Source of the DNA: Nonomuraea solani
Lineage (GTDB): Bacteria > Actinomycetota > Actinomycetes > Streptosporangiales > Streptosporangiaceae
Assembly (NCBI RefSeq): GCF_900108335.1
Contig: NZ_FNVT01000034.1
Span: forward strand, 1-64,000
DNA length: 64,000 nucleotides
Direction of reading: 5' to 3'
The translations under genes were made by a program, and so were the position numbers. The notes below the pieces were generated by a model. The model did no database searches, was not told where the DNA came from, and saw only the letters and a program-made list of their open reading frames with translations. Position 1 is the first letter of the stretch, and every line of letters begins with the position of its first letter. Shown piece after piece: positions 52,524-61,967 of this stretch.

Positions 52524-53021
52524 ATGCGACCGTCACTGCAGTTGAAGCTGACCCTGGCCGCCGTGCTCGGCATGGCGTACTGGCTGTTCGGCAACCTGTA
52601 CGAGGCGGTGGTCTTCTCGCCGAACTGGGTCCGCGACAGTCCGGCCCAGATCGCCCGGCTCGACGGGTTCTTCAGTGTCACCAGCGCCACCGTGTACTTC
52701 GTGCCGCTCACCCAGCTCGCCCTGGTGCTGGTGTGGGTGCTCTGGTGGCGCAACCGCGACGGCGACCTGGCCCGCGATCACCGGCGGGCCGGCATCGCCG
52801 CCATCGTGCTGGCCGTGCTGAACGCCTACATCGTGGCGACCGTGCTCCCGAGGCTGTTCGGCGCCGGCGCGCTCCCCGAGGGTCTCAACGCGGCGGCCTG
52901 GCAGTGGAACGTCCTCAACGTCGTGCGCATGGTGCTCACCGCGACGACCGCGTACTACCTGTTTGCCGCGTTCAGGAAGCTGGACCGAAGGTCCGGTCAG
53001 CTGGATCGCGGGTCGGGCTAG
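52524..53021 (+). CDS. four-helix membrane protein (DUF1772-like)
   Basis: A 165-residue protein with helices at about 6-24, 50-74, 92-112 and 132-152. The AYWLFGNLYEAVVFSPNWV start and final TTAYYLFAAFRKL are consistent with the DUF1772-type group; that assignment is tentative. ATG with GGAGGGG 7 nt upstream, 1 bp after the MarR stop. The last residues and the 80 bp beyond contain decayed CTGGATCGCGGGTC repeats. Confidence 0.7.
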   Translation: MRPSLQLKLTLAAVLGMAYWLFGNLYEAVVFSPNWVRDSPAQIARLDGFFSVTSATVYFVPLTQLALVLVWVLWWRNRDGDLARDHRRAGIAAIVLAVLNAYIVATVLPRLFGAGALPEGLNAAAWQWNVLNVVRMVLTATTAYYLFAAFRKLDRRSGQLDRGSG

Positions 53022-53099
53022 CTGGATCGCGGGTCCGGTTTGCTGGGTCGGGGTCGGGTCGGTTGGATCGTGGGCCCGTTGGCTGGGTTGGCCGGCTGG

Positions 53100-53876
53100 T
53101 CAGGTGAACAGTTGGCCGGCGTTGACGTCGATCGTGGCCCCGGTGATGGCCTTGGCGTGGTCGGAGGCGAGGTAGAGGACGGCGCGGGCCACGTCCTCCT
53201 CCGTGGCGATCCGGCGCAGTGCCATCGCGGACACGTCGCGGGCGAGGATCTCCTCGAAGGTCACGCCCTCCGCCGCCGCCCGGGCGCGCATCCACTCGTT
53301 CAGCGTCTCGCTGGCGATCCAGCCGGGCGCGACGCAGTTCACCCGCACCCCATACGGCCCCAGTTCGTCGGCCAGGCAGTGCGACAGCAGGTGCGCGGCG
53401 GCCTTCCCGGCGGCGTAGTCGCTGCGCCCCGCGTAACCCGTACGGGAGGACAGTGAGGTGATGTTGACGATCGAGCCCGAGCCCCGGGACACCATGTGCG
53501 GCGCGATGAACCGGCAGGCCAGCAGCGTGCCGTAGCCGCCCGTCTCGACGGCCCGTCGCCAGGTCTCCAGGTCGCCGTCGGACATATCGAGCACGTTCCT
53601 GCGATGCGAACCCGGGAAAGCGGCGTTGACCAGCACGTCCACCCGGCCGAACCGGTCGATCACGGTGCCGGCGAGCCGGCGTACGTCGTCGATCCTGGTC
53701 ACGTCGGCGGGCACGGCCAGCGCGCCGGGCACCTCGGCGGCGATCTTCTCGACGCCGGCGGCGGTGCGGGCGGCCACGACGACCTCGGCGCCCTCCGCGC
53801 GCAGCAGCGCCGTGAGAGTCCGGCCCAGCCCAGGCCCGGCACCGGTGACGACGGCGATCTTGTCGGCCAGCAGCAC
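53100..53876 (-). CDS. SDR-family oxidoreductase
   Basis: A 258-residue classical SDR. It has TGAGPGLGRT, VNAAFPGSH in place of NNAG, Ser in NITSLSSRTG, Tyr-x3-Lys in DYAAGKAAAH and C-terminal ITGATIDVNAGQ. The GTG at 53876 was chosen. A TACAAT -10 box ends exactly 6 nt before it, giving a leaderless mRNA. The alternative ATG at 53909 would put an operator-like palindrome inside the coding sequence. Substrate unknown. Confidence 0.85.
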   Translation of the reverse strand: MLLADKIAVVTGAGPGLGRTLTALLRAEGAEVVVAARTAAGVEKIAAEVPGALAVPADVTRIDDVRRLAGTVIDRFGRVDVLVNAAFPGSHRRNVLDMSDGDLETWRRAVETGGYGTLLACRFIAPHMVSRGSGSIVNITSLSSRTGYAGRSDYAAGKAAAHLLSHCLADELGPYGVRVNCVAPGWIASETLNEWMRARAAAEGVTFEEILARDVSAMALRRIATEEDVARAVLYLASDHAKAITGATIDVNAGQLFT

Positions 53877-53882
53877 GTCGTG

Positions 53883-53904
53883 ATTGTACCAAGCGTTTGC
53901 TCGG
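53883..53904 (-). promoter_or_regulatory. -10 box and palindrome before the SDR
   Basis: On the minus strand, CCGAGCAAACGCTTGG (arms CCGAGC/GCTTGG, 53904-53889) abuts TACAAT (53888-53883). A TetR-like operator overlapping the promoter is likely. Confidence 0.65.
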
Positions 53905-53947
53905 GGCATAGTGTGACATTTCGTTACTTAGCGAGTCCCCTTCGTGA

Positions 53948-56900
53948 TTGATTCCGCCGATCGCCGCCAGCGATATTGAAAAGGTGAGCGCTGATCCCGC
54001 GTTAGTGCGCGGCGGGGTCGTCCGGTCGGTACGGTCGGCCGCGGCGAAGATCCGCACCTGGTCGCCCCCGGTGCTGCTGGCCGTGCTGTCCGCGGGCGCG
54101 TTCACCTCGGTTCTGGGCGGGCCGGGCCTGCTGGGCGCGGGGATCGGCGCTCTCACCGCCGTCGGCGGGAACCTGCTGACCGACGTCGTGAAATCGGCCA
54201 TCGACGGCATCCGCGCGAAGGGCGGGCGGCCGGAGGACGTCGAGGCCGAGCTGGTCCGGCGGATCCAGGAGGCGCTGGAGTCCGGCGGCGAACGCGCTGC
54301 CGGGCTGCGTACGGAGATCGCGGGGATGCTGCGGGAGTACGGGCTGGCCGGCGCGGCGATCGAGGCGGCCGTCCAGAGCGGCGACCGCGACCTGCAGGCG
54401 GCCCTGGCCGAAGGGCTGGCCGGGCTCGGCGCGGAGTTCGGCGAGTTCGCCTTCGTGCTTTCCGACGTCGATGACCGGCTGAGGCTGATCAGGGAGAGCG
54501 TCGACCAGCAGCGGGCGGAGCTCCAGGTGTCGGTGGGCCTGCAGTACCGGCAGGCGACCGACACCCGGCTGCTGCTGGAGCACATGGCGGTGATCGAGCG
54601 CCGCACCCGCCCGGCAGGCCAGGCCGGCGGCGCGCGGGGGCCGCGCCGGCCGGAGGGGAGCCCGTACAAGGGGCTGGCGACCTATGGGGAAGCGGACGCC
54701 GACGTGTTCTCCGGGCGCGAGGTCGTCACCGCCCAACTGGTCAGCAGGCTGTCCGGGCGGCTGTCCGGGCCGGGCCTGCTCGTGGTGACCGGCGCGTCGG
54801 GCGCGGGCAAGTCGTCGCTGCTGCGCGCCGGGCTGTTCCCGGCGATAGGCCGGGGCGATCTGTCCGAACCGGCGCGGCACTGGCCGCGCCACGTCCTGGA
54901 CCAGCCCACCCGCACCCCGCTGTCCCTGCTGGCCACGCTGCTGGCGGGCCTGGCCGGGCTGGAGGTCGGGACGGTGCTCGACGCGCTGAAGCGGGCGCCC
55001 GGGGACGCGTCGCTGCTGGTCAGGCAGGCGGTGGACACCGACGCCCGGCGGCGCGGGGTCCCCGAGGAGGAGGTGGCGGGCTGCCGCCTGATCCTGGTGG
55101 TGGACCAGTTCGAGGAGGTCTTCACCGCCAAGACGGCCGCGGAGGTGGAGGAGCGGGCGGCGTTCATCGCCGCTCTGCACGCCGCCGCGACCGTGCCGGT
55201 GGGATCCGCCGGTACGCCCGCCGCGCTGGTCGTGATCGCGGTGCGCGGCGACGTGATCGACCGCTGCGCCGACCATCCGCCGCTCGTCGAGGCGTTGCAG
55301 GGGCCGTTCACCCTCGGTGCGATGACGGAGCGGGAACTGCGGGCCGCGATCACGGTGCCGGCCGACGCCGCCGGGCTGGAGGTCGAGTCGGGCCTGGTCG
55401 ACACCATTCTCGGCGAGCTGCGGTCCTCGTCGGGCGGGTTCGACGCGGGCGTGCTCCCGCTGCTGTCCCAGGCGATGCTGACCGTCTGGGAGCATCGTGA
55501 AGGCGACCGCCTCACGCACCGGGGTTACGCCCTGACCGGCGGCGTGACCCACGCCGTCACGGCGAGCGCGGAGGCCGCGTACGAGAGTCTCGCCCCCGAC
55601 GGCCGGGAGGTGGCCCGCCAGGCGTTCCAGCGGCTGACGGTGGTGTCGCCGGAGGCCAAGCTGGCCCGGCGCACGGTGCCTCGCGCGGCGTTGTCCGAGA
55701 TGGACGAGGTGCTGGAGGTGTTCGCGAGGCGGCGGCTGATCGTCGTCGACGCCGGGTCCACGCAGATCTCCCACGACGCCCTGCTCCAGCACTGGCCCCG
55801 GCTGCGCGGCTGGCTGGAGGCCGACCTGACCGGGCACGCGCTGCGCAGCCAGTTGATCGACGACGCCGACGACTGGGAGCGCAACGGGCGGAACGCGTCG
55901 TACCTGTATCGGGGTGAGCGGCTGACCGCCGTCCTGCACGCCGAGACGCGCTGGCGGGCCGACCCTCTCACCGGCACGCCGCGCCTGTTCCTCGACGCCG
56001 GCGTACGCGCGGAGAGCCGGGGCAGGCGGCAGCGGCGTCTCACCTTCGTCACGCTGTCGGGGCTGCTCGCGGTCGCCCTCGTCTTCGGCGGGGTCGCGCT
56101 GTTCCAGGGCAGCGCGGCGCGGGAGCAGGGGGCGGCCGCGCGGGAACAGCAGCGGGTCGCCACCGCCCGGCAGCTCGTGGCGAAGGCGGAGGCGGCCCTG
56201 CACTCGGACCCCAGGACCGCGCTGACGCTCAATGTCGCCGCCTACCGGATCCACCCCGACGCCGAGACCTACGCCTCGCTGCAGACCGCGATCACCACCA
56301 CGCCCTACGCCGGGCGGCTGACCGGCGTGGCGAGCGCGGTCCGCTCGGTCGACTACTCCGCCGACGGCCGCTATCTGGCCGCCGGGTTCGACTCGGGCGC
56401 GATCATGCTGTGGGACCTGCGCGATCCGCTGCGCCCCCGCCGGGTCGGCGCGCCCTTCAAGGGCTTCGAGGCCGGTGCCACGGTGCTGTTCTCTGGCGAC
56501 CATCGGCTGGTCGCGGTGAGCTGGGACGGCGACGTCACGATCTGGGATCTCGCCGACCCGGAACATCCTCGCCCTCTGGGCAATCCCGTACGTGGCACGA
56601 AATATCGGGACATGGGGGCGTGGCTGTCCCCGGACGGCACCGTCCTGGCCACCTCGGCCAAGGCCGATCCCGCCCTGCGGTTCTGGGATCTGACCGATCC
56701 CACGCGCGTCCGCCCGATCGGAGGCCCGCTCACCGTCTATCCCAAGCGCGTCCAGGCGCTCGCGTTCTCCCCTGACGGCGCCACGATCGCCACGTCCGGC
56801 TCGGGCGACGACCCGGTGCTGCTCTGGGACATCGGAAAGCGCGCCGCGCTCGTCGGAAAGCGCGCCGCGCGAGCCGGGAAGCGTGAGGCGCCGCGCCGGC

Positions 56901-58483
56901 TCGGCCGCATCGTGCCCCGGCCACGTGATCTCGTGGACTCGCTCTCCTTCTCCGCCGACGGCAGAATCCTCGCCGCCGCCGGGATGTTCCGGGGCATCGG
57001 ACTGTGGAACGTGAGCGACCCGGCCGCCCCCCGGCCCGCCCGTGATCTCCTTCGCGTGAGCATGGGGTCGAAGGTAACGTTCTCGCCCCGCGCCGCCACG
57101 CTGGCCACGACCGCGGGCCGCGACGTCGGGCTGCTCCTGTGGGACCTCTCCAACCCGGACTTTCCCTCCCGGACCGAAACGTTGATCGCCGGTCAGGACG
57201 ACACGACGCTGGCGTTCTCACCGGACGGCGGCATGGTCGCCACCGGTGGCACGGGCGGCCACATCACGCTCTGGAACCTGGGACGCGCCGGGCGCCCGCG
57301 CGCTCTCGGCCCGCCCTTCGTCGGGCACCAGGGAGACCTCAAAGAGATCTACGCCCTCGACATGACCCCGGACGGCACCATGATCGCGACGGGCGGCCGG
57401 GACACCACCGTCGTGCTCTGGGACACCGCCGACCCCGCCAGGCCGCGCCGGCTCAACACCCTTCACGGGCACATGGGCGAGGGGGTCGACGCCGTGGCGT
57501 TCCGTCCCGACGGCGGTCTCCTGGCCACCGGTGACGGCCAGGAGACCGTCATCCTGTGGGACCTGGCCGACCCCGCCCGCCCGCGCCGGCTGCCGACCTC
57601 GCTCACCGGGCCCACGGACATCATCCGGAACCTGGTGTTCTCCCCGGACGGCAGGACTCTCATCGTGGCCGGAGACCAGGGCACGATCTTCTGGGACGTG
57701 AGCGTTCCCGGCCGCTCGCTGCGTCTGGCGTCCGTACTGGAAGGGGAGCGTGTGCTGAGCGTCCGGCGGGTGCGCGACGGCCGCGTGCTCGCCGTCGTCG
57801 TCGGGTCGGGCACGTACGCGACGCCCACCGCCACCGCCGTCGCCGATCCGACGCTCCCGGCCACGGCGACGAACGAGGAAGGTGCGGACTCGGGTGGGTC
57901 GGCCAAGCCCCGGACGGACGGCCCCGGGGATCCGAACGGTGCCCGGCTGTGGGACATCACCGATCCCCGGCATCCACGCCGGCTGGGCCCCGGGCTCATC
58001 GGTCACGATGCGGACGTGGCCACCGCGGCGATCTCTCCCACCGGAGACCTGCTGGCCACCGGCGACGGCAAGGGGGCGGTCATCCTCTGGGAGGGCGCCC
58101 GGCGCCTTGGCGATCCCCTCGTCGCGCACGGCACCATCAGCGCGGTCAGCCTGGAGTTCGCCCCCACCACGGACATCATGGTGACCGGCGGCATCGACCA
58201 GAACGCCTATCTGTGGGATCTCGGCAACCGCATCCTGCCCCGTCAGCTCGGCACCGCACTGTCCGACAACGTCGACACCGTCTGGCAGATGGCGTTCTCC
58301 GCCAACGGCGAGACCCTGGCCACCGCCGGCAGCCGGGGCGACGTCGTCCTGTGGGACCTGCGGCCGACGTACGAGCTGCGCCGCCACCTCGACGAGACCG
58401 CCTGCCTGGTGACCGGCGGCGGCCTGAGCAGGGAACAGTGGACCCGCTACCTGTCCGGCCTGCCCTATCAGGACGTCTGCTGA
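53948..58483 (+). CDS. STAND-type NTPase with membrane segments and 14 WD40-like blades
   Basis: A 1511-residue signalling protein. Residues about 35-75 form a hydrophobic hairpin. About 80-230 is helical, with a coiled coil (LRLIRESVDQQRAELQVSV). The nSTAND1-type NTPase spans about 235-560, with Walker A TGASGAGKSS (about 281-290), Walker B LILVVDQFEEVF (about 381-392) and a winged-helix-like end TQISHDALLQHWPRLRGWL. A membrane helix is at about 698-720 (FVTLSGLLAVALVFGGVALF). Fourteen blades ending in LWDL-like motifs follow, enough for two seven-bladed propellers, then a conserved YLSGLPYQDVC end. TTG 53948 or GTG 53984 may be the start. Effector and ligand unknown. Confidence 0.85.
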   Translation: MIPPIAASDIEKVSADPALVRGGVVRSVRSAAAKIRTWSPPVLLAVLSAGAFTSVLGGPGLLGAGIGALTAVGGNLLTDVVKSAIDGIRAKGGRPEDVEAELVRRIQEALESGGERAAGLRTEIAGMLREYGLAGAAIEAAVQSGDRDLQAALAEGLAGLGAEFGEFAFVLSDVDDRLRLIRESVDQQRAELQVSVGLQYRQATDTRLLLEHMAVIERRTRPAGQAGGARGPRRPEGSPYKGLATYGEADADVFSGREVVTAQLVSRLSGRLSGPGLLVVTGASGAGKSSLLRAGLFPAIGRGDLSEPARHWPRHVLDQPTRTPLSLLATLLAGLAGLEVGTVLDALKRAPGDASLLVRQAVDTDARRRGVPEEEVAGCRLILVVDQFEEVFTAKTAAEVEERAAFIAALHAAATVPVGSAGTPAALVVIAVRGDVIDRCADHPPLVEALQGPFTLGAMTERELRAAITVPADAAGLEVESGLVDTILGELRSSSGGFDAGVLPLLSQAMLTVWEHREGDRLTHRGYALTGGVTHAVTASAEAAYESLAPDGREVARQAFQRLTVVSPEAKLARRTVPRAALSEMDEVLEVFARRRLIVVDAGSTQISHDALLQHWPRLRGWLEADLTGHALRSQLIDDADDWERNGRNASYLYRGERLTAVLHAETRWRADPLTGTPRLFLDAGVRAESRGRRQRRLTFVTLSGLLAVALVFGGVALFQGSAAREQGAAAREQQRVATARQLVAKAEAALHSDPRTALTLNVAAYRIHPDAETYASLQTAITTTPYAGRLTGVASAVRSVDYSADGRYLAAGFDSGAIMLWDLRDPLRPRRVGAPFKGFEAGATVLFSGDHRLVAVSWDGDVTIWDLADPEHPRPLGNPVRGTKYRDMGAWLSPDGTVLATSAKADPALRFWDLTDPTRVRPIGGPLTVYPKRVQALAFSPDGATIATSGSGDDPVLLWDIGKRAALVGKRAARAGKREAPRRLGRIVPRPRDLVDSLSFSADGRILAAAGMFRGIGLWNVSDPAAPRPARDLLRVSMGSKVTFSPRAATLATTAGRDVGLLLWDLSNPDFPSRTETLIAGQDDTTLAFSPDGGMVATGGTGGHITLWNLGRAGRPRALGPPFVGHQGDLKEIYALDMTPDGTMIATGGRDTTVVLWDTADPARPRRLNTLHGHMGEGVDAVAFRPDGGLLATGDGQETVILWDLADPARPRRLPTSLTGPTDIIRNLVFSPDGRTLIVAGDQGTIFWDVSVPGRSLRLASVLEGERVLSVRRVRDGRVLAVVVGSGTYATPTATAVADPTLPATATNEEGADSGGSAKPRTDGPGDPNGARLWDITDPRHPRRLGPGLIGHDADVATAAISPTGDLLATGDGKGAVILWEGARRLGDPLVAHGTISAVSLEFAPTTDIMVTGGIDQNAYLWDLGNRILPRQLGTALSDNVDTVWQMAFSANGETLATAGSRGDVVLWDLRPTYELRRHLDETACLVTGGGLSREQWTRYLSGLPYQDVC

Positions 58484-58800
58484 TGGCCGAGCAGCGCCGC
58501 CGCGTCGGTGTAGATGCCGTGGTCGGCGGCGGCCCAGCCGATGCGCCGCTGCTCGCTCAGCCGGCGTGCCGCATCGGGTAGTCAGGACGGGATCCACGAC
58601 TCCACGTACGGCACCCGCTCCACCGTGACCCGGCCGCCCACCTGGGTCAGCCGGGTTCTCAGCTCGGCGACGTCGTCGGGGCCCAGCGCCGTCTCCCGGC
58701 CGGTGGCCGGCAGGGTCACCAGCACACCGCCGGTGCCGGGGGCGGCGTGCACGACGGCCCGCCCGCCGCTGCCGCTGCCGCCGGTGCCGGGTTGGTGGGC
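58478..58800 (-). other. possible gene relic antisense to gene ends
   Basis: On the minus strand two pieces have coding-like content. VLVTLPATGRETALGPDDV...VERVPYVESWIPS ends at 58582. In another frame RLSEQRRIGWAAADHGIYTDAAALL stops near 58478. No start and no recognised family; it may be the tail of a lost oxidoreductase. Otherwise the 335 bp between the STAND gene and the AraC gene hold only a GATACT -10-like box at 58807-58812. Confidence 0.3.
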
Positions 58801-58818
58801 GTCGGCGATACTGTGGGC

Positions 58819-59658
58819 GTGAAGTACGTGTCCAGAGTGCCGCGACCGCCGCTGGACGGGCTGATCGACGACCTTTACTACCTGGAGGGTGCGCCGCCGT
58901 ACGCCCGGCTGATGCTGCCGCCGAGTCCGTCGGCGTTGTTCATCGTCAACCTCGGGGCGCCGTTCCGCATCCGTGCCGGCACCGACATCGAGCCGGCCGA
59001 GTACGCCGACGGCTGCGTGGTCACCATGCCCACCCGCGCCTTCGAGTTCGGCTATCCGCCGGGGACCCGGTCCGTCGGCGTGCACGTCAAGCCGTGGGGG
59101 CTGGCGCCGTTCCTGCCGATGCCCGCGGCCGAGCTGTGCGACCGGCCGGTGACGGTGGAGCAGGTTTGGGGCCGGCCCGCCATCGCCGAGCTGCGGGACC
59201 GGCTGGCCACGGCGGCCGGGCCGTACGAGATGTTGACGCTGCTGGAGGAGGAGCTGATGCGACGGCTGTGCGAGACCGCCGGTCTGGGGCTGGTCCGCCA
59301 TACGAGCAGCGTCATCGCGGCGACCGGCGGGGCGGTGGCGATCGGCGACCTGAGCGTGGCAGCCGGTGTCAGCAGCACTCATCTGGCACAGCGGTTCAAG
59401 GAGCTCATCGGCGTCACGCCGAAGCGGCTGGCCCGCACCTACCGCTTCACCGCCACCGTGTTCGCGATCAACCCCGCCGGACCGATCGACTGGAGCGACC
59501 TCGCCGGTGGCGCGGGCTACTTCGACCAGGCCCACTTCGGCCACGAGTTCCGGGCGTTCACGGGGCTCACGCCGACCCGGTACGTCGAAGTCCGGCGGCG
59601 GTTCCTGCGCGAACATCCCGGCCACGTGCTGGACGGCTGGCCGCTGCCGGCCGATTGA
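58819..59658 (+). CDS. AraC-family regulator
   Basis: A 279-residue activator. The N-terminal sensor (DUF6597-like) includes LIDDLYYLEG and GTRSVGVHVKPWGLAPFLP, followed by a C-terminal double HTH with SVAAGVSSTHLAQRFKELIGVTPKRLARTYRF and YFDQAHFGHEFRAFTGLTPTRY. The GTG at 58819 lies 6 nt after GATACT, so a leaderless start is likely. An earlier ATG (58747) adds only Ala/Gly-rich residues. It may activate the reductase gene 66 bp downstream. Confidence 0.88.
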   Translation: MKYVSRVPRPPLDGLIDDLYYLEGAPPYARLMLPPSPSALFIVNLGAPFRIRAGTDIEPAEYADGCVVTMPTRAFEFGYPPGTRSVGVHVKPWGLAPFLPMPAAELCDRPVTVEQVWGRPAIAELRDRLATAAGPYEMLTLLEEELMRRLCETAGLGLVRHTSSVIAATGGAVAIGDLSVAAGVSSTHLAQRFKELIGVTPKRLARTYRFTATVFAINPAGPIDWSDLAGGAGYFDQAHFGHEFRAFTGLTPTRYVEVRRRFLREHPGHVLDGWPLPAD

Positions 59659-59724
59659 TTTCTTACAAGAGCGGCGGCTCACGACACGCTAATTTTGGGG
59701 CACCCCGAAGCAGAGGAGAGTCCC

Positions 59725-60306
59725 GTGGGCAAGGTGGTCATGTACAGCACGGTGTCGGTGGACGGCTTCATCGCGGACGAGAATGATCAGCCCGGACCGC
59801 TGTTCGACTGGTTGTCCAGCGGTGACGTCCCGTTGGACGAGAGCGGCGAGCTGAAGGTGTCGCAGACGTCCTACGACTACACCCGGCCGTACTGGGACCA
59901 GATCGGAGTGACGATCGCCGGCCGCCACGTCTTCGACATCACGGACGGCTGGGACGGGAAGCCTCCGAGCGGGATCGACCACGTGGTCGTCGTGACACAC
60001 CGGCCGATGCCCGAGGGCTGGGACCCCGAGGCGCCGTTTCACTTCGTCGACGGTGTCGAGGCGGCCATGGCCAAGGCGCAGGAGCTTGCGGGTGACCGCA
60101 TGGTCGAGGTCGCCGCCGGCGACGTCGGTGGCCAGATGCTTGCCGCGGGTCTGGTCGACGAGGTGCGCATGGACGTCGTACCCGTCGTGTTCGGGTCCGG
60201 CAAGCGCTACTTCGGGTCGGTCGGCGCGCAGCACCTGTTGGAGGATCCTGACGTGGTGATTCAGGGCAACCGGGTGCTTCACCTGCGTTATCGGGTGCGC
60301 CGTTGA
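59725..60306 (+). CDS. RibD-C/dihydrofolate-reductase-like reductase
   Basis: A 193-residue NADPH-dependent reductase-like protein. It has YSTVSVDGFIADENDQPG at the start, IAGRHVFDITDGWDG, VEVAAGDVGGQMLAAGLVDEVRMDVVPVVFGSGKRYF. This is the DHFR-fold COG0262 type, usually not the essential folate enzyme. GTG 59725 with GAGGAGAG 5 nt upstream. Likely in a two-gene unit with the AraC-type regulator. Confidence 0.88.
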   Translation: MGKVVMYSTVSVDGFIADENDQPGPLFDWLSSGDVPLDESGELKVSQTSYDYTRPYWDQIGVTIAGRHVFDITDGWDGKPPSGIDHVVVVTHRPMPEGWDPEAPFHFVDGVEAAMAKAQELAGDRMVEVAAGDVGGQMLAAGLVDEVRMDVVPVVFGSGKRYFGSVGAQHLLEDPDVVIQGNRVLHLRYRVRR

Positions 60307-60539
60307 CCGATCTGAGCGGTTACGCGAAGAAGTCCACTGCGAACGGTGACACAAGATCGGGCCTCCGGCCGCGTTCACGCATCGTTGTCCCTGGACAGCC
60401 GACGCCGACGGTCTCCGTCGTATCTTGGCCGACCCCGCCCGAGCGTGGCCTCGGGACTTCCGATCCACGCGCCGCCGCCCACCCCATCAGAGCTTCTGAT
60501 ATCGCGGTCCTGGACTGCGCTTGGCTCGGCGGCTGGCGC

Positions 60540-60897
60540 TGGAGACGTCGCAGGGTGACGGCCGGCATCCCGCGCGGTCCGGCTCGTGCGGGAGGCCGAC
60601 ACCGCGGCCACCTTCGCGGTACGGCTGCGCTCGGCCCAGCCGTTGACGCCCTGGCGCGGCGACACGGTCACCCTGCCCGGAGACGCCGCCCACGCCATGT
60701 CGCCGGGCCGGGGCGAAGGGGCCAACGCCACTCTGCGCGACGCCCGGTCACTGGGCCGGGTCGTTACCGGCTGTGTTCGTCAGGGCACGCCTTTGGCCAT
60801 CGCGAAGGGCGCATACGAGGCGGAAACGCCGGCGTACGGCAACGAGATGGTGGAGCGATCGCGCCGTCAGCCGCTGTTCGACCGCGGAAGCCGCTGA
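60540..60897 (+). pseudogene. FAD-dependent monooxygenase C-terminal relic
   Basis: The surviving frame reads READTAATFAVRLRSAQPL, then GDTVTLPGDAAHAMSPGRGEGANATLRDARSL (the GD...AHAMSP FAD-binding motif of aromatic hydroxylases), and ends NEMVERSRRQPLFDRG. The whole N-terminal two thirds is missing. The sequence from 60307 to 60540 contains no recognisable frame. A frameshift lies just before READTA. Confidence 0.7.
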
Positions 60898-60998
60898 AAC
60901 CGGGGGAGCCGCAGGTGAGCGCTGCGCGGCGCGGGGAACAGGAGAGGGGCACGACCCGTCACATAAGCTGACATATGGGGATTCGGGGGAGGGGTCGC

Positions 60999-61925
60999 AT
61001 GCTGCCTGAAGTGCAGGGATGGTTGCGACGCCGTACGTCGTCCGCCCGGGACTGGCCGCTGCGGGACCTGGTGGCCGCCAAGGGGGAGACCACGGTCAGT
61101 GTCGTGCTGCCGGCCAGGGACGAGCGGGAGACCGTGGGCGAGATCGTCGGGGTGATCCGGCGTGAGCTGGACGGGCTCGTCGATGAGATCGTGGTCATCG
61201 ACTCGCGCTCCGCCGACGACACGGCGCTGGTAGCGGCGCGGGCCGGGGCCAGGGTGCACGCCCAGGACGAGATCCTGCCGCAGTTCGCGCCGCTCGACGG
61301 TAAGGGGGAGGCGCTGTGGAAGTCGCTGGCGGTCACGACGGGTGATCTGGTGGTGTTCGCCGACGCCGATATCCGGAAATTTCGTGCTTCGTTGGTCTTT
61401 GGGTTGCTCGGGCCGCTGCTGGCCGACCCGACCGTGGTGTACGCCAAAGGCTGCTATGACCGCCCGCTCAACGGCGCTCCCAACGGCGGCGGCCGGGTCA
61501 CGGAGCTGGTCGCCCGCCCGCTGCTCAACCTGCACTGGCCCGAACTGGCCGGTTTCGTCCAGCCGCTGGCCGGGGAATACGCGGGCCGCCGCTCGGCCCT
61601 CGAACGCGTACCGTTCCTGACCGGCTACGGCGTCGAGCTCGGGCTGCTGATCGACCTGCTCGAACTGGCCGGGCTGGACGCGTTCGCCCAGGTGGACCTG
61701 GGGTCGCGCGAGCACGCGCCACAGTCGACCGAAGCCCTCGGGGGCATGGCCTCGCAGATCATGCTGGCCGCGTGGTCACGCCTGGAACGCCAGGGCAAGA
61801 TCCGTACGCGGGGCGAACCGTCGCCGTGGCTCGCGCAGTTCAGCAGAAGCGCGGACGGCCACGACGTCATAGAGCGCGACATCGGAATCGCCGAGCGCCC
61901 GCCGATGCTCACCGTGGCGGGCTGA
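60999..61925 (+). CDS. gpgS: glucosyl-3-phosphoglycerate synthase
   Basis: A 308-residue GT81 glycosyltransferase making glucosyl-3-phosphoglycerate, the precursor of glucosylglycerate and of methylglucose polysaccharide in actinobacteria. It has TVSVVLPARDERETVGE, IVVIDSRSADDTALVA, metal site VVFADADIRKF, LQPLAGEYAGRRSALE-like acceptor loop and TGYGVELGLLIDL. ATG 60999 with a GGGGAGGGG site. A 38-bp tandem duplication at the 3' end changes the last residues (IAERPPMLTVAG then stop). Confidence 0.92.
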   Translation: MLPEVQGWLRRRTSSARDWPLRDLVAAKGETTVSVVLPARDERETVGEIVGVIRRELDGLVDEIVVIDSRSADDTALVAARAGARVHAQDEILPQFAPLDGKGEALWKSLAVTTGDLVVFADADIRKFRASLVFGLLGPLLADPTVVYAKGCYDRPLNGAPNGGGRVTELVARPLLNLHWPELAGFVQPLAGEYAGRRSALERVPFLTGYGVELGLLIDLLELAGLDAFAQVDLGSREHAPQSTEALGGMASQIMLAAWSRLERQGKIRTRGEPSPWLAQFSRSADGHDVIERDIGIAERPPMLTVAG

Positions 61926-61957
61926 TCGCCGAGCGCCCCCCGATGCTCACCGTGGCC
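61887..61957. repeat. 38-bp tandem duplication at gpgS 3' end
   Basis: ATCGCCGAGCGCCC-like units start at 61887 and at 61925, a period of 38 bp, with about one mismatch in 33 bp. The stop codon of gpgS is formed at the junction. The second copy, read in the original phase, would end MLTVAIQAPI-stop at 61975. Confidence 0.92.
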
Positions 61958-61967
61958 ATACAAGCCC

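Noticed and set aside
54002..56566. 854-codon minus-strand frame
   Set aside because: Antisense shadow of the STAND protein, whose Walker motifs lie on the plus strand.
58747..58818. Longer N-terminus for the AraC regulator from ATG 58747
   Set aside because: The added 24 residues are Ala/Gly-rich, and a -10 box followed by GTG 58819 gives a better start.
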